From Nitrincola alkalisediminis (GTDB taxonomy: Bacteria; Pseudomonadota; Gammaproteobacteria; Pseudomonadales; Balneatricaceae), in assembly GCF_009821115.1 (NCBI RefSeq), contig NZ_VYTY01000014.1, positions 21,353 to 85,352 of the forward strand: a stretch of DNA of 64,000 nt, read 5' to 3'. This document shows positions 8,834-18,813 of the stretch, piece by piece. Within the stretch, counting starts at the first letter, position 1, and each line of letters starts with the position of its first letter. Under the pieces are notes generated by a model. It was not told the DNA's origin and did not search any database. It saw nothing but the letters and a program-made list of their open reading frames with translations. The position numbers and the translations under genes were made by a program.

Positions 8834-9718
8834 ATGTCACTGCAAGTGCCCCATTTTGTGTTGTACGGTGAAACTGTTTCACAAGAGACGACAGAGTTTG
8901 TCCACATCGAACGCATCTCTGCACGCAGTCGCGAAAATGACTGGGTGATTGATCCACATCGGCATAGTCGTTTGTTTCAGATTATAGTTATCGTTCGAGG
9001 TCAAGTACGAGCGATCGTTGATGAAACCCGTTTCGAAGGTACAGGTTGTATGAGCGTAAGTATTCCAGCGGGTGTTGTGCATGGATTTCAATTCCAGCCT
9101 GAAACCGAGGGGTATGTACTCACTTTTGCACAGTCTTTACTGCAGCAGGATGCTGACAGAACACGTCCCTATTTCGAACCTCTTTTAAGTCAGGGACATT
9201 GCTTGCACTTTGATGAGGCCCCTATGTTATTTACACGCTTAGTTCAGTGTTTGGACACCTTACAAGATGAGTTTCGAGGTGCCTATGCAGGTCGAACTCT
9301 GATGTGTGAGTGGTTGGTTCGTGCAGTTATGATGACGCTGAGTCGAGTATTACAGACGCATAGGGAAATGGGCGCTGAGCAGCCAGCGATGCTGGAGTTG
9401 ACTCGGCTTCGTGAGCTAATCGAAGATCATTATGTTGAACACTGGCGGGTGACTGATTACGCGCAAGCTCTGAACATGACTAAAACTCGCCTCAATCGGT
9501 TGTGCAATACAGCATTTGGTAAAAGTTTGAAAGTCCTTTTATCTGAACGTTTATTGCTCGAAGCGAAACGTAAACTCATGTATACACGTGGCAATATCGA
9601 TCAAATCGCGTTTGATCTCGGATTTGATGATCCAGGATATTTTTCACGTTTTTTTAAAAGTCATACGGGTCAGACACCACTTCGTTATCGCGTTTTGAGC
9701 GATCTTGATTCGAAGTAA
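8834..9718 (+). CDS. pobR: AraC-family activator, PobR type
   Basis: 294 residues. The N-terminal cupin-like ligand domain has the DPHRHSRLFQIIVIVRGQVRA strand set. The C-terminal AraC DNA-binding domain (about 200-290) has two helix-turn-helix units, the second with DQIAFDLGFDDPGYFSRFFK. PobR of the AraC type activates pobA with 4-hydroxybenzoate as inducer. The assignment rests on the fold plus the next gene being pobA. AAGGTAA overlapping the lysR stop serves as ribosome site. Known pobR genes are usually divergent from pobA; here both are on the same strand. Confidence 0.75.
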   Translation: MSLQVPHFVLYGETVSQETTEFVHIERISARSRENDWVIDPHRHSRLFQIIVIVRGQVRAIVDETRFEGTGCMSVSIPAGVVHGFQFQPETEGYVLTFAQSLLQQDADRTRPYFEPLLSQGHCLHFDEAPMLFTRLVQCLDTLQDEFRGAYAGRTLMCEWLVRAVMMTLSRVLQTHREMGAEQPAMLELTRLRELIEDHYVEHWRVTDYAQALNMTKTRLNRLCNTAFGKSLKVLLSERLLLEAKRKLMYTRGNIDQIAFDLGFDDPGYFSRFFKSHTGQTPLRYRVLSDLDSK

Positions 9719-9762
9719 AGAGTTCAAAAGTACAATTTTTTGTTGTTTAAGTGCATTCATTC

Positions 9763-9815
9763 AGTTCGAACTTTTCTCGATTATAAAAATGCGTTTTGGC
9801 TGTAACGTGTCAGCC
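9763..9815. promoter_or_regulatory. Candidate PobR operator region upstream of pobA
   Basis: Two inverted repeats lie in the 127-bp gap before pobA: AGTTCGAACT (9763-9772, perfect) and GGCTG-N8-CAGCC (9798-9815). A regulator site is expected here because pobA is substrate-inducible. Which repeat matters is not known. Confidence 0.3.
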
Positions 9816-9827
9816 GACAGACAATAA

Positions 9828-11057
<1,230 letters not shown>

Positions 11058-11099
11058 CACTTGGAAAAGCATGTTTTTGAGATAGGGTTCATAGGTTGG

Positions 11100-11130
11100 G
11101 TGCTGGCAGTTGCTGTCAGCACTCTTTTTT
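11100..11130 (+). terminator. Rho-independent terminator after pobA
   Basis: A 10-bp stem (GTGCTGGCAG with CTGTCAGCAC, one G-T pair) has a TTG loop and is followed by TCTTTTTT. Confidence 0.88.
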
Positions 11131-11364
11131 AGAATCCAGGTGTCTTTGCAACTAGGCTTTGTTGTGACAAAGGTCACAACAACTATTGATAGAGATCCGA
11201 TCAAAATGTCGCTAATTTAGCGCAATCTCCCCGTGATCCTGTTCTTCATATGAATGCTTCCCTCGATCAAATGACCACGGCGTTTGGGCAAATGGCAAAA
11301 GATGTGGGTCACTATACACTGCGTTAATGCTATGATTCGTTCATTTTACAGTGATCGATGAAAG
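11131..11364. other. Intergenic stretch without a convincing gene
   Basis: Between the pobA terminator and rluF. The only reading frame of note is 11250-11327 (25 codons), which has no ribosome site and no recognisable similarity. It presumably holds the rluF promoter. Confidence 0.4.
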
Positions 11365-12072
11365 ATGCGGCTGACACAGTATTTAAGTCAAGCAGGCGTG
11401 TGCTCACGAAGAGCAGCGAGTCGTTTAATTGCAGAAGGGCGTGTTCAGCTGAATCAAACAATCGCTACGCCTCATACACCTTTTCGAGGCGATGAGCATG
11501 TGGCGGTTGATGGCCAACCGATTCTCTTGTCTGAGCAGCATTTATATGTGCTCTATAACAAACCCGTAGGCGTTGATTGCAATTGTCGAGTCGATGATCC
11601 TGCCAGTATTCTTCATCATCTCTCTTTGCCACAGCGTCTATTTCCAGTGGGTAGGATTGATAAGGACTCACGAGGTTTGATGTTATTAACAAACGATGGT
11701 CACTTGTGCCATCGATTGCTTTCACCTCAATACGAGCATCCTAAGCAATACGAGGTTCAGGTTATCCCTCATTTTCAACACACAGGCCTTACCACTGAGT
11801 TTAAAGAAAAAATGGAGCAGGGGGTGATGCTGGACGGAAGGCTCACTCACCCTTGTCAAGTCACATTACGCTCCCCAGATCGTTTTAAGATAGGCTTAAC
11901 TCAGGGTCTAAATAGACAAATTCGGCGAATGTGCCGAGCACTGGGCTATCAGGTGGTTGATTTGCAACGAACACACATTCTGCAGTTGAGTGTGCAAGGG
12001 CTTGCTGAAGGGGAGTGGCGTTATTTAACGCAGAGTGAAATTGACGCCATTAAGGCACAGGTTTTTTATTAA
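11365..12072 (+). CDS. rluF: RluF/RsuA-family rRNA pseudouridine synthase
   Basis: 235 residues. An N-terminal S4 RNA-binding domain (about 1-50, LTQYLSQAGVCSRRAASRLI) precedes the catalytic domain with the active-site Asp in VGRIDKDSRGLMLLTNDG. The C-terminal LTQGLNRQIRRMCRALGY motif matches RluF, which modifies U2604 of 23S rRNA, better than RsuA or RluB. The start is tight, with only GATGAAAG upstream. A slightly shorter protein than E. coli RluF, so the exact target uridine is less certain than the family. Confidence 0.85.
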   Translation: MRLTQYLSQAGVCSRRAASRLIAEGRVQLNQTIATPHTPFRGDEHVAVDGQPILLSEQHLYVLYNKPVGVDCNCRVDDPASILHHLSLPQRLFPVGRIDKDSRGLMLLTNDGHLCHRLLSPQYEHPKQYEVQVIPHFQHTGLTTEFKEKMEQGVMLDGRLTHPCQVTLRSPDRFKIGLTQGLNRQIRRMCRALGYQVVDLQRTHILQLSVQGLAEGEWRYLTQSEIDAIKAQVFY

Positions 12073-12204
12073 GTCTGTGATTTTGAAGTTATAGAATACA
12101 TCGGATCTCACATAATGACTGCTCCTGTATTTTTCTATAACTTTAGTCGATATGGGCTGTTCATTTGTGTCGTATTTGCTAAACTTCACGGCGTTTTGAA
12201 ATAT

Positions 12205-12387
12205 ATCGGGAGAGACTGCAGGCATAGCCGTAGCAGCGCCGAAGGAGCAACCACCCCGGAAACTCTCAGGCAAATGGACCGATTATTGATTAAAACTCCG
12301 AAGAGCTGTCGGTGAATCGTCACCCGGCACACCGAAGGAGCAAGCTTGGCGTTATGCTGGGTGAATCTCTCAGGTCCCGAAACGGAG
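12205..12387 (+). promoter_or_regulatory. Tandem glycine riboswitch (gcvT type)
   Basis: Two glycine aptamers lie in series. Aptamer 1 (12205-12283) closes with ATCGG/CCGAT, aptamer 2 (12296-12387) with CTCCG/CGGAG. Both have the conserved GCCGAAGGAGCAA-type and CTCTCAGG-type cores (cores at about 12238-12270 and 12332-12374). Downstream, AAGGT/ACCTT (12403-12420) followed by a T-rich stretch may be the expression platform. The RNA ends about 50 nt before the DadA-type gene, so glycine probably controls that gene, most likely turning it on. Confidence 0.93.
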
Positions 12388-12439
12388 GGGGTATTCCATT
12401 TTAAGGTGGGATTTAACCTTTGACGTTTTTGGGAAAAAT

Positions 12440-13654
12440 ATGAAACGTATTGCTGTCATTGGTGGTGGCATCACTGGTGTTACTTCCGCCTATGCACTCT
12501 CCAAACGTGGCTTTGATGTCACTCTCTTTGAAAAAAGCCGTTATTGCGCAATGGAGACCTCCTTTGCTAATGGAGGACAACTGTCGGCCTCTAATGCTGA
12601 GGTTTGGACGCATTGGTCAACCATCTTCAAAGGCTTGAAATGGATTTTAAAATCGGATGCTCCCCTATTAGTCAATCCTAAGCCTTCTTGGCACAAGTTG
12701 TCTTGGTTTGCTGAATTTATCGCATCAATTCCCCAATATGAGCGCAACACCATTGAAACCACACGTTTAGCCATCGCCGCGCGTCAGCATCTTTTCAGCT
12801 GGGCGGAGGACGAAGGCATAGACTTTGATTTGAAAAAACGTGGAATTCTCCATATTTACCGTGACAAGTCAGGCTTTGACCATGCCCAAACCGTGAGTGC
12901 TTTATTGGCTAAAGGTGGGCTTGAGCGTTACGCCGTCACACCAGAAGAAATGCGCGCGATAGAACCTACCCTGGCAGGCCAGTATTACGGTGGTTTTTAC
13001 ACAGAAAGTGATGCAACGGGCGATATTCATAAATACACCCTTGGCTTAGCATCGGCTTGCGAAAAACGTGGTGTCAAAATTTTATATGGGCAAACCGTTA
13101 AGTCGGTTCGTGCCGACAAGTTTTTTGCGCAAGTCACTGCGGAGTCGGAAGGGATAGTCTCAACCTCTGACTTCGATGCGATTGTGATTTCGGCTGGAAC
13201 CGCCAGTCGTGGTTTGGCCGCATCGCTGGGTGATCGAGTCAACATTTACCCTGTAAAAGGTTACTCAATTACCGTCAATTTGACGGATGAGGTCAGCCAG
13301 CAGTCTGCGCCGACGGTGAGTCTGCTGGACGATGAAACCAAGCTGGTGAGCAGTCGTTTGGGCGATGATCGTTTCCGTGTGGCGGGAACGGCTGAGTTTA
13401 ATGGCTTGAACAAAGATATTCGAGCGGATCGTATTCGACCCTTGATTGATTGGGTCGAAACCTGCTTTCCTGGGGTATGCACCCGCAGCGTTGTCCCTTG
13501 GGCGGGATTGCGTCCGATGATGCCGAATATGATGCCTAAAGTCGGCAAAGGCAACTTACCCACTGTCTTTTACAATACAGGCCACGGCCATTTGGGCTGG
13601 ACGCTCTCGGCCATTACCGCCGATATCTTGGCTGAGTCTATTCCTCTCGATTGA
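12440..13654 (+). CDS. dadA: D-amino acid dehydrogenase-type FAD oxidoreductase under glycine riboswitch
   Basis: 404 residues of the DadA/glycine oxidase flavoprotein family. It has the FAD motif IAVIGGGITGVTSAYAL at the N-terminus, FANGGQLSASNAEVW and YPVKGYSITV in the middle, and NTGHGHLGWTLS near the C-terminus, which closes the flavin site. It oxidatively deaminates amino acids and passes electrons to the respiratory chain. The upstream glycine riboswitch suggests glycine is a physiological substrate or signal. Ribosome site is weak (GGGAAAA), in keeping with riboswitch control. No alanine racemase gene follows, unlike classical dad operons. Confidence 0.85.
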   Translation: MKRIAVIGGGITGVTSAYALSKRGFDVTLFEKSRYCAMETSFANGGQLSASNAEVWTHWSTIFKGLKWILKSDAPLLVNPKPSWHKLSWFAEFIASIPQYERNTIETTRLAIAARQHLFSWAEDEGIDFDLKKRGILHIYRDKSGFDHAQTVSALLAKGGLERYAVTPEEMRAIEPTLAGQYYGGFYTESDATGDIHKYTLGLASACEKRGVKILYGQTVKSVRADKFFAQVTAESEGIVSTSDFDAIVISAGTASRGLAASLGDRVNIYPVKGYSITVNLTDEVSQQSAPTVSLLDDETKLVSSRLGDDRFRVAGTAEFNGLNKDIRADRIRPLIDWVETCFPGVCTRSVVPWAGLRPMMPNMMPKVGKGNLPTVFYNTGHGHLGWTLSAITADILAESIPLD

Positions 13655-13687
13655 GGCGTATTGCCAACATCGTTTTAATGCATAAAT

Positions 13688-13729
13688 AACCGCATATCTC
13701 TGAAAAAGACGGAGGTGTGCGGTTTTTTT
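13688..13729 (+). terminator. Rho-independent terminator after dadA
   Basis: AACCGCA pairs with TGCGGTT (13688-13694 with 13718-13724), with an internal CTC/GAG helix, and is followed by a run of T. Confidence 0.82.
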
Positions 13730-13911
13730 ATGGTTGAACAGGGCCTAATCAGTATTTTTCGGTTTGTTGAATAAGGTATCATGTTCTGTCGATAACGGCT
13801 GACGCTTATAAAAGCGTAATCAAGGCACAATTCAAATAGTAAGTGCGTCGATCCGATGTCTGGTTTTAAGAGTAACGATATGAATGAATCTGTTCACCTG
13901 AAGGAGTGGTT

Positions 13912-14646
13912 ATGGATATGACCTCTTCAGCACAGGCAAGTGTGCGTATAAAAGGAAGTATGACCAGTGTAGCCTGTATTCAGTTAACAGGAATGGATGA
14001 GCATCAGCTATACCTGTTGCAAGATAAGTTAGATGATTTTATTGATAATGCACCGGCACTTATTCGTGGCATGCCCGTGATTCTGGAAATGTCGAACTGT
14101 TACTTAGATAGCCGAGTGTTTGCAGGCATTGTAAGTCTTGTTCGGCGTGTGGGAGCAAACCCCTTTGCGGTTCGAGGTTGTCCAGAGTATCAAGATCTGT
14201 ACGAAGCACAGGGCGTTAGCTATTTAGGTGATCAACTCGACACTCAACGTCGTGCAGCACCCGTAAAATCTGAGCCCAGTGTTAGCCAAGCCCCTGTGAT
14301 CATTGAAACACCGATCGCAAATGAAGCCCTTATTATCACCACGCCCGTGCGTTCAGGCCAGCAAATTTACGCAAGACAGCGTGATCTGATTATTGTCTCG
14401 AACGTCAGTAATGGCGCAGAAGTCATGTCGGATGGCAGTATTCATGTCTATGGGGCGTTGCGTGGGCGTGCAATGGCTGGTGTAACTGGAAATGAAAATG
14501 CTCGGATCTTTTGTTCATCGATGGATGCTGAGTTGCTGTTGATTGACGGTGATTACCTAATACGTGACTCCATACCCGAGCATGTATTGCATAAACCGTG
14601 TCAGACGTTTAAGCACGATCAAAAAATGATTATTGATTTACTTTAA
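13912..14646 (+). CDS. minC: Septum site-determining protein MinC
   Basis: 244 residues. The N-terminal MinC domain inhibits FtsZ polymerisation. The C-terminal beta-helix MinC_C domain (about 140-244) includes SNGAEVMSDGSIHVYGALRG, AMAGVTGNENARIFC and SMDAELLLIDGDY, and binds MinD. ATG 13912 is chosen over GTG 13906 because AAGGAG is 5 nt upstream. First gene of minCDE; with MinD it blocks Z-ring assembly away from midcell. Confidence 0.96.
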   Translation: MDMTSSAQASVRIKGSMTSVACIQLTGMDEHQLYLLQDKLDDFIDNAPALIRGMPVILEMSNCYLDSRVFAGIVSLVRRVGANPFAVRGCPEYQDLYEAQGVSYLGDQLDTQRRAAPVKSEPSVSQAPVIIETPIANEALIITTPVRSGQQIYARQRDLIIVSNVSNGAEVMSDGSIHVYGALRGRAMAGVTGNENARIFCSSMDAELLLIDGDYLIRDSIPEHVLHKPCQTFKHDQKMIIDLL

Positions 14647-14687
14647 CTGGCCTTGTTGATTTGTTTGGGCTTTTTCGGGAGGAATAC

Positions 14688-15509
14688 ATGAGTAAAGGTA
14701 AAGTATTTGTCGTCACCTCAGGTAAGGGTGGAGTGGGTAAAACCACAACAAGTGCCTCAGTTGCGGCAGGTCTGGCATTGGCTGGTAAAAAAACCGTTGT
14801 AATCGATTTTGACGTAGGCTTGCGCAACCTGGATTTGATTTTGGGCTGTGAGCGTAAAGTGGTGTTTGATTTTATTCAAGCCTTGAAAAAAGAGTGCAAG
14901 CTGAATCAAGCGATTATTCATGTTAAGCAAATTAGTGATAATTTGTATATGATTCCGGCATCTCAAACGCGTGACAAGGATCATTTATCGCACGAAGGCG
15001 TTAAAGAAATCATCAGCCAGTTGGTTGAAGATTTTGATTACGTGATCTGTGATTCACCCGCAGGTATTGAAAAGGGCGCTAAAATGGCCATGTATTTTGC
15101 GGATGAAGCCATTGTCGTGACCAATCCTGAAATTTCTTCAGTGCGCGATTCTGATCGAATCCTTGGCTTCCTGGACAGTTCCACACGCTTGGCCGAAGAA
15201 GAGGGCAAGCGCATCCCTCAGCACTTGTTGATCACGCGTTACTCGCCGGATCGGGTGGAGAGCGGCGAAATGCTGAGCATACAAGATATCGATGATATTT
15301 TGAGCATTCCTCTGGTTGGTGTTATTCCCGAATCGAGAGTCGTTTTGGATTCATCGAACCAAGGTAAGCCCGTTGTACTGAACTCACAAGATCCTGCCGG
15401 GCAAGCCTACGAAGATGTGATAAAGCGTTTATTGGGTGACGATGTCCCTATGAGATTTACGGAAATTGAGAAAAAAAGCTTCCTCGGACGCTTATTCGGA
15501 GGTAGATAA
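14688..15509 (+). CDS. minD: Septum site-determining ATPase MinD
   Basis: 273 residues. The deviant Walker A motif GKGGVGKTTTSAS is near residue 10, with switch regions DFDVGLRNLDL and CDSPAGIEKGA. The C-terminal amphipathic helix for membrane binding is KKSFLGRLFGG. ATG 14688 with GGGAGGAA upstream is the start; the frame is open further upstream, but MSKGKVFVVTSGKGG is the canonical N-terminus. MinD recruits MinC to the membrane and oscillates with MinE. Confidence 0.97.
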   Translation: MSKGKVFVVTSGKGGVGKTTTSASVAAGLALAGKKTVVIDFDVGLRNLDLILGCERKVVFDFIQALKKECKLNQAIIHVKQISDNLYMIPASQTRDKDHLSHEGVKEIISQLVEDFDYVICDSPAGIEKGAKMAMYFADEAIVVTNPEISSVRDSDRILGFLDSSTRLAEEEGKRIPQHLLITRYSPDRVESGEMLSIQDIDDILSIPLVGVIPESRVVLDSSNQGKPVVLNSQDPAGQAYEDVIKRLLGDDVPMRFTEIEKKSFLGRLFGGR

Positions 15510-15511
15510 AG

Positions 15512-15772
15512 ATGTCAGGTATTTTTACCTTCTGGAGAGCAAACAAAAAAACATCGGCCAGTATCGCAAAGGATCGGCTGCAAGTGTTGGTTGCTCACGA
15601 GCGCTCTGCCAATCAGCAGCCAGACTGGATGCCGAAAATGCAGCGTGAGATTCTCGAGGTGATTCGTAAATACGTGCCTATTGCCAGTGATGATTTGAAA
15701 ATGGAAGTACGTAACGAGGGCGAGAACGTATCGGTTATCGAAATCAATGTTGACTATCCAATCGGCAAATAA
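15512..15772 (+). CDS. minE: Cell division topological specificity factor MinE
   Basis: 86 residues, typical length. The N-terminal anti-MinCD helix region (SIAKDRLQVLVAHERS) precedes the C-terminal dimerisation and topological-specificity domain ending in VIEINVDYP. It starts 2 nt after the minD stop, so it is translationally linked. MinE stimulates MinD ATPase and drives pole-to-pole oscillation. Confidence 0.97.
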   Translation: MSGIFTFWRANKKTSASIAKDRLQVLVAHERSANQQPDWMPKMQREILEVIRKYVPIASDDLKMEVRNEGENVSVIEINVDYPIGK

Positions 15773-15816
15773 GCCGTGGGTGCCAGCATTAAGGTTGCGA
15801 CGTTTGGTTGAGTACA

Positions 15817-15848
15817 TAACCGATAGCTTTGAAACAGGCTATCGGTTA
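15817..15848. terminator. Perfect hairpin between convergent minE and GGDEF/EAL gene
   Basis: An 11-bp perfect stem (TAACCGATAGC with GCTATCGGTTA) has a 10-nt loop and lies between convergent genes. It has no T run on either side, so its efficiency as a terminator is doubtful. Confidence 0.5.
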
Positions 15849-15878
15849 AGTTCACTCCGTGAACAAAGGCGTAAGACG

Positions 15879-18038
15879 TTAAAGCGGCTTTTCAGCATTG
15901 GCCTTGGTGATGTCTAACATGCACACATCAATCGGGCTGGGTTTAGCGAAGTAGTAGCCTTGGTAGGCTAAGCAGCCAAACTGCTCAAGTTGTTTTTGTT
16001 GCTCTAGGGTTTCGACTCCCTCTGCAATGATCTCCAGTGATAAGGCTTGCCCCATTGCAATAATGGTTTTAACAATTACGGAGTCTTCATTGTCTGTGGT
16101 GATGTCTTGTACAAAGGACTGGTCAATCTTCAGTTGGTTTAGGGGCAGCCTCTTAAGATATTGCAAGGACGAATAACCTGTTCCAAAATCATCCATCGAG
16201 AAGGTGACACCAATTGCTCGTAACTCAAGCATTTTTGAAATGGTCTGTTCTATATGTTCAAGGACAATAGATTCCGTAATTTCAAGCTTTAAGCGTTTGG
16301 GGTTGACCTGAAAGTGTTGTAGCGCGTCTTTGACATCCGCAACAAAGCTGTCCTCACGGAATTGGCGAGCACTGACGTTCACTGAGATCGTCAGGCTCTC
16401 GGTTGTTGGAGAGTTGGCCCATTTTGCCAGTTGTTGGCAAGCTGTCTTGAGAATCCACTGCCCCATCGGGATAATCAATCCTGTTTGTTCGGCAAGCGGT
16501 ATAAAATTAAAAGGAGGAATCAATCCTTTATCTGGATGTAGCCAGCGTATTAACGCTTCAGCGCCGATAACTCTTCCTAGATGGTTGTATTGAAGTTGGT
16601 AGTAAAGACGTAATTGTGCCTTCTCAGTCGCCAGTCTTAGCTCATTTTCTAAAAGTGTGCGCTGTTCAAGTGCCTTTTGTAGATCAGGATCGTAAAAACA
16701 AACGGTGTTTCGTCCCGCTTCTTTTGCTTGATAAGCGGCAATCTCGGCATGATTTAGCAGTGCTTCTGCTTTGAGTTCTGAACCTGAGAATAATGTCACA
16801 CCAATGCTGGCGCTGGAAAAATGCGTGTACTCTTCTAGCGTATAATCTACTGTTAAATGTGAGCAGAGTTTTTCAGACAAGGGTTCAATTTCAAGTGCGG
16901 CCTCGGCTAGGCTATTCGAGCGTAACTCAAGTAAGAGTGCGAATTCATCCCCACCAACGCGGGCCAACGTATCTGCCTCAGGGATCAGTGACGCCAATTG
17001 GACAGCCGTTTCTTGCAGGATTTGATCACCTGCTTGATGCCCTTTTAAATCATTAACTGATTTAAAGCGATCCATATCAATCCACAAGAGCGCATAATGG
17101 GCCGGATGATGTGCAAGTGTGCTGATTAGATGTTCTAATCGATCAATTAAGAGGCGTCTATTCGGGAGTCCAGTCAGGGCATCAGAGTATATTAAGCGGT
17201 GGTTTTCTTCTTCGGCGCGAATACGCCGTACCATGTCGTCTCGGAAGTTTAGCAGTAAATCCGCAATCCGTTTAAACTCGCCAGAAGCACTATTGGCGAG
17301 GGTTTCAATTTTGGCAAGCTTGATTGAGGGTGATTGATTGTAGGCAAGTTGACTCAGGGCATCGGCAATCACACGAATGCGACTGGAGGTTCGGTGGCTA
17401 ACAAAGAGGACCAACACCATCAGCAAGGAGGCGGTAATCATCGCTAACACAAGGTAATAAAAAAACTCTTTTTCATAAATCCGTTGCTCTGCTAGATGGC
17501 TCCTCTTCGATTGTTCGGTTAGGAGTACGCTAAGTCGATTGCTAAACAAGGAAAACTGGGCATAGCTATCTTGGGCAGACGAAAAGAAACGTGAAGCGAT
17601 ATTTGGATCAATTGCAATGATCTCAGTCGACATAATCATTAAGCGGCGGTAGTTTTTAAACTCTTCTTGTAGAGATATAGCAGAGCCATGATTAACTATT
17701 TTGACTAACTCGGAGTTCGCTAAGCGATCCACAATTTGATTTTGCAGAGCAAGTTCATCGACAATTTCTCGATGAGCATAGTAAAGTTCAATTTCACTGA
17801 GTTGCTGCTCATCTGCTTGTTTTAAAAGCTCAATGACTCGGAAGTTCAATTGCGCAACGGTTTGATTAAAATGGGCGGCAAGTGCTAATGTGTCAATATT
17901 GGCTTCTAAAATGCGGCTGTTTTTGACAAAGTGATTTTTCAGCTGTGATAATGCCACATAGTTAAAGATAAAAGCCGCTATGAGCGTGAGTGTAGCCGGT
18001 AGAATCAACAACATGAACAGTGTTTTACCGGCTTTCAT
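15879..18038 (-). CDS. Membrane GGDEF/EAL protein (c-di-GMP turnover)
   Basis: 719 residues. A transmembrane helix at about 8-30 is followed by a periplasmic helical sensor region, a second helix at about 193-215 and then a HAMP-like linker. The GGDEF domain (ARVGGDEFALLL intact) has no RxxD inhibitory site five residues before it. The EAL domain keeps the metal/catalytic set: EALIRW, the Asn in SINVSARQF, LEITES, DDFGTGYSSL, the Lys in LKIDQSFV and EGVET. Phosphodiesterase activity is therefore plausible, with the cyclase possibly active or regulatory. It is 6 nt downstream of the histidine phosphatase gene and probably co-transcribed. Confidence 0.9.
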   Translation of the reverse strand: MKAGKTLFMLLILPATLTLIAAFIFNYVALSQLKNHFVKNSRILEANIDTLALAAHFNQTVAQLNFRVIELLKQADEQQLSEIELYYAHREIVDELALQNQIVDRLANSELVKIVNHGSAISLQEEFKNYRRLMIMSTEIIAIDPNIASRFFSSAQDSYAQFSLFSNRLSVLLTEQSKRSHLAEQRIYEKEFFYYLVLAMITASLLMVLVLFVSHRTSSRIRVIADALSQLAYNQSPSIKLAKIETLANSASGEFKRIADLLLNFRDDMVRRIRAEEENHRLIYSDALTGLPNRRLLIDRLEHLISTLAHHPAHYALLWIDMDRFKSVNDLKGHQAGDQILQETAVQLASLIPEADTLARVGGDEFALLLELRSNSLAEAALEIEPLSEKLCSHLTVDYTLEEYTHFSSASIGVTLFSGSELKAEALLNHAEIAAYQAKEAGRNTVCFYDPDLQKALEQRTLLENELRLATEKAQLRLYYQLQYNHLGRVIGAEALIRWLHPDKGLIPPFNFIPLAEQTGLIIPMGQWILKTACQQLAKWANSPTTESLTISVNVSARQFREDSFVADVKDALQHFQVNPKRLKLEITESIVLEHIEQTISKMLELRAIGVTFSMDDFGTGYSSLQYLKRLPLNQLKIDQSFVQDITTDNEDSVIVKTIIAMGQALSLEIIAEGVETLEQQKQLEQFGCLAYQGYYFAKPSPIDVCMLDITKANAEKPL

Positions 18039-18044
18039 CCCTCG

Positions 18045-18689
18045 TTACTCCATCGTACTGATCAAGGATGACCAGTCATGCAATTCAATGGTGCCGAGGT
18101 ACTCAAATCCGCTCTCTTGGCCGGACGGTTTAAAGATAATAAGCGCGCCTTCTGTTGGGAAATAATCCATCACTTCAACAAGGTTGGGGCCGTGTGCTAC
18201 CAGTAGATAGTTTTCACCGGCTTGGGGTGGGGTGCTTAAAAGTTCACGAGTTCGGGCAATAATAGGTTGTTTTTCTTCAGTGGTTAGGGCGGCTACATAA
18301 ATTAAATGATCATCAATGGTGTAGGTGTGATTGGGCAAGACAAGTTGGATGGTGTCTGTTGCTCTGCACAGAGGGCTTGAAAATATTTGAGTAATTTTTG
18401 GGATCAAAACGGGCAGTTGAGTCCCAAGTTGTTGCATTTGAATACGGCCATCGTCACTAAGGGGGCGCTGGGTTGAACAGTCGGTTAAATCCACCGGGAC
18501 TTGATCCGGCTTCGAGGAGTCGGATGGGCCGTGGCGCAAGAAAAAGATGAATCCACCTTGGTTGAGTTGTTGGAGTGTCTCGGTTGCAGGGATAAAGGGT
18601 GTAAACCTCGCAGGGGTTGCCTGTGCTAACGACCATTGAGGCCAGAGTAACAGGGTCCAGAGTCCAAGCATCGCATATGTTTTAAACAT
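18045..18689 (-). CDS. Exported histidine phosphatase family protein
   Basis: 214 residues. An N-terminal hydrophobic signal (YAMLGLWTLLLW...SLAQA) points to export. The branch 1 histidine phosphatase core carries the phospho-accepting His in FFLRHGPSDSS, an Arg in SSPLCRATDT and the second His in VAHGPNLVE. The substrate is unknown. It is followed after 6 nt by the GGDEF/EAL gene, suggesting a periplasmic partner of the sensor. It could instead be a general periplasmic phosphatase. Confidence 0.8.
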   Translation of the reverse strand: MFKTYAMLGLWTLLLWPQWSLAQATPARFTPFIPATETLQQLNQGGFIFFLRHGPSDSSKPDQVPVDLTDCSTQRPLSDDGRIQMQQLGTQLPVLIPKITQIFSSPLCRATDTIQLVLPNHTYTIDDHLIYVAALTTEEKQPIIARTRELLSTPPQAGENYLLVAHGPNLVEVMDYFPTEGALIIFKPSGQESGFEYLGTIELHDWSSLISTME

Positions 18690-18813
18690 ATAATATCCTT
18701 ATGAAATATATTGAATAGACTAGCGGAGTCATTCGGGTACTTCAATATCAACGATTAAAAAAATCGTCTTTAAGACGAACGTCTTAGGATATTTGTTCAT
18801 GTGAATTAAGAGG

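Noticed and set aside
11250..11327. 25-codon reading frame between pobA terminator and rluF
   Set aside because: No ribosome site, no recognisable similarity; length is expected by chance.
13880..13921. 13-codon upstream frame overlapping the minC start
   Set aside because: Too short to separate from chance; its ATG has no clear ribosome site and no leader-peptide codon pattern.
18740..18790. Repeated CGTCTT/AAGACG motif before the phosphatase gene
   Set aside because: A small palindrome without T tract or clear promoter context; not enough to call a site.
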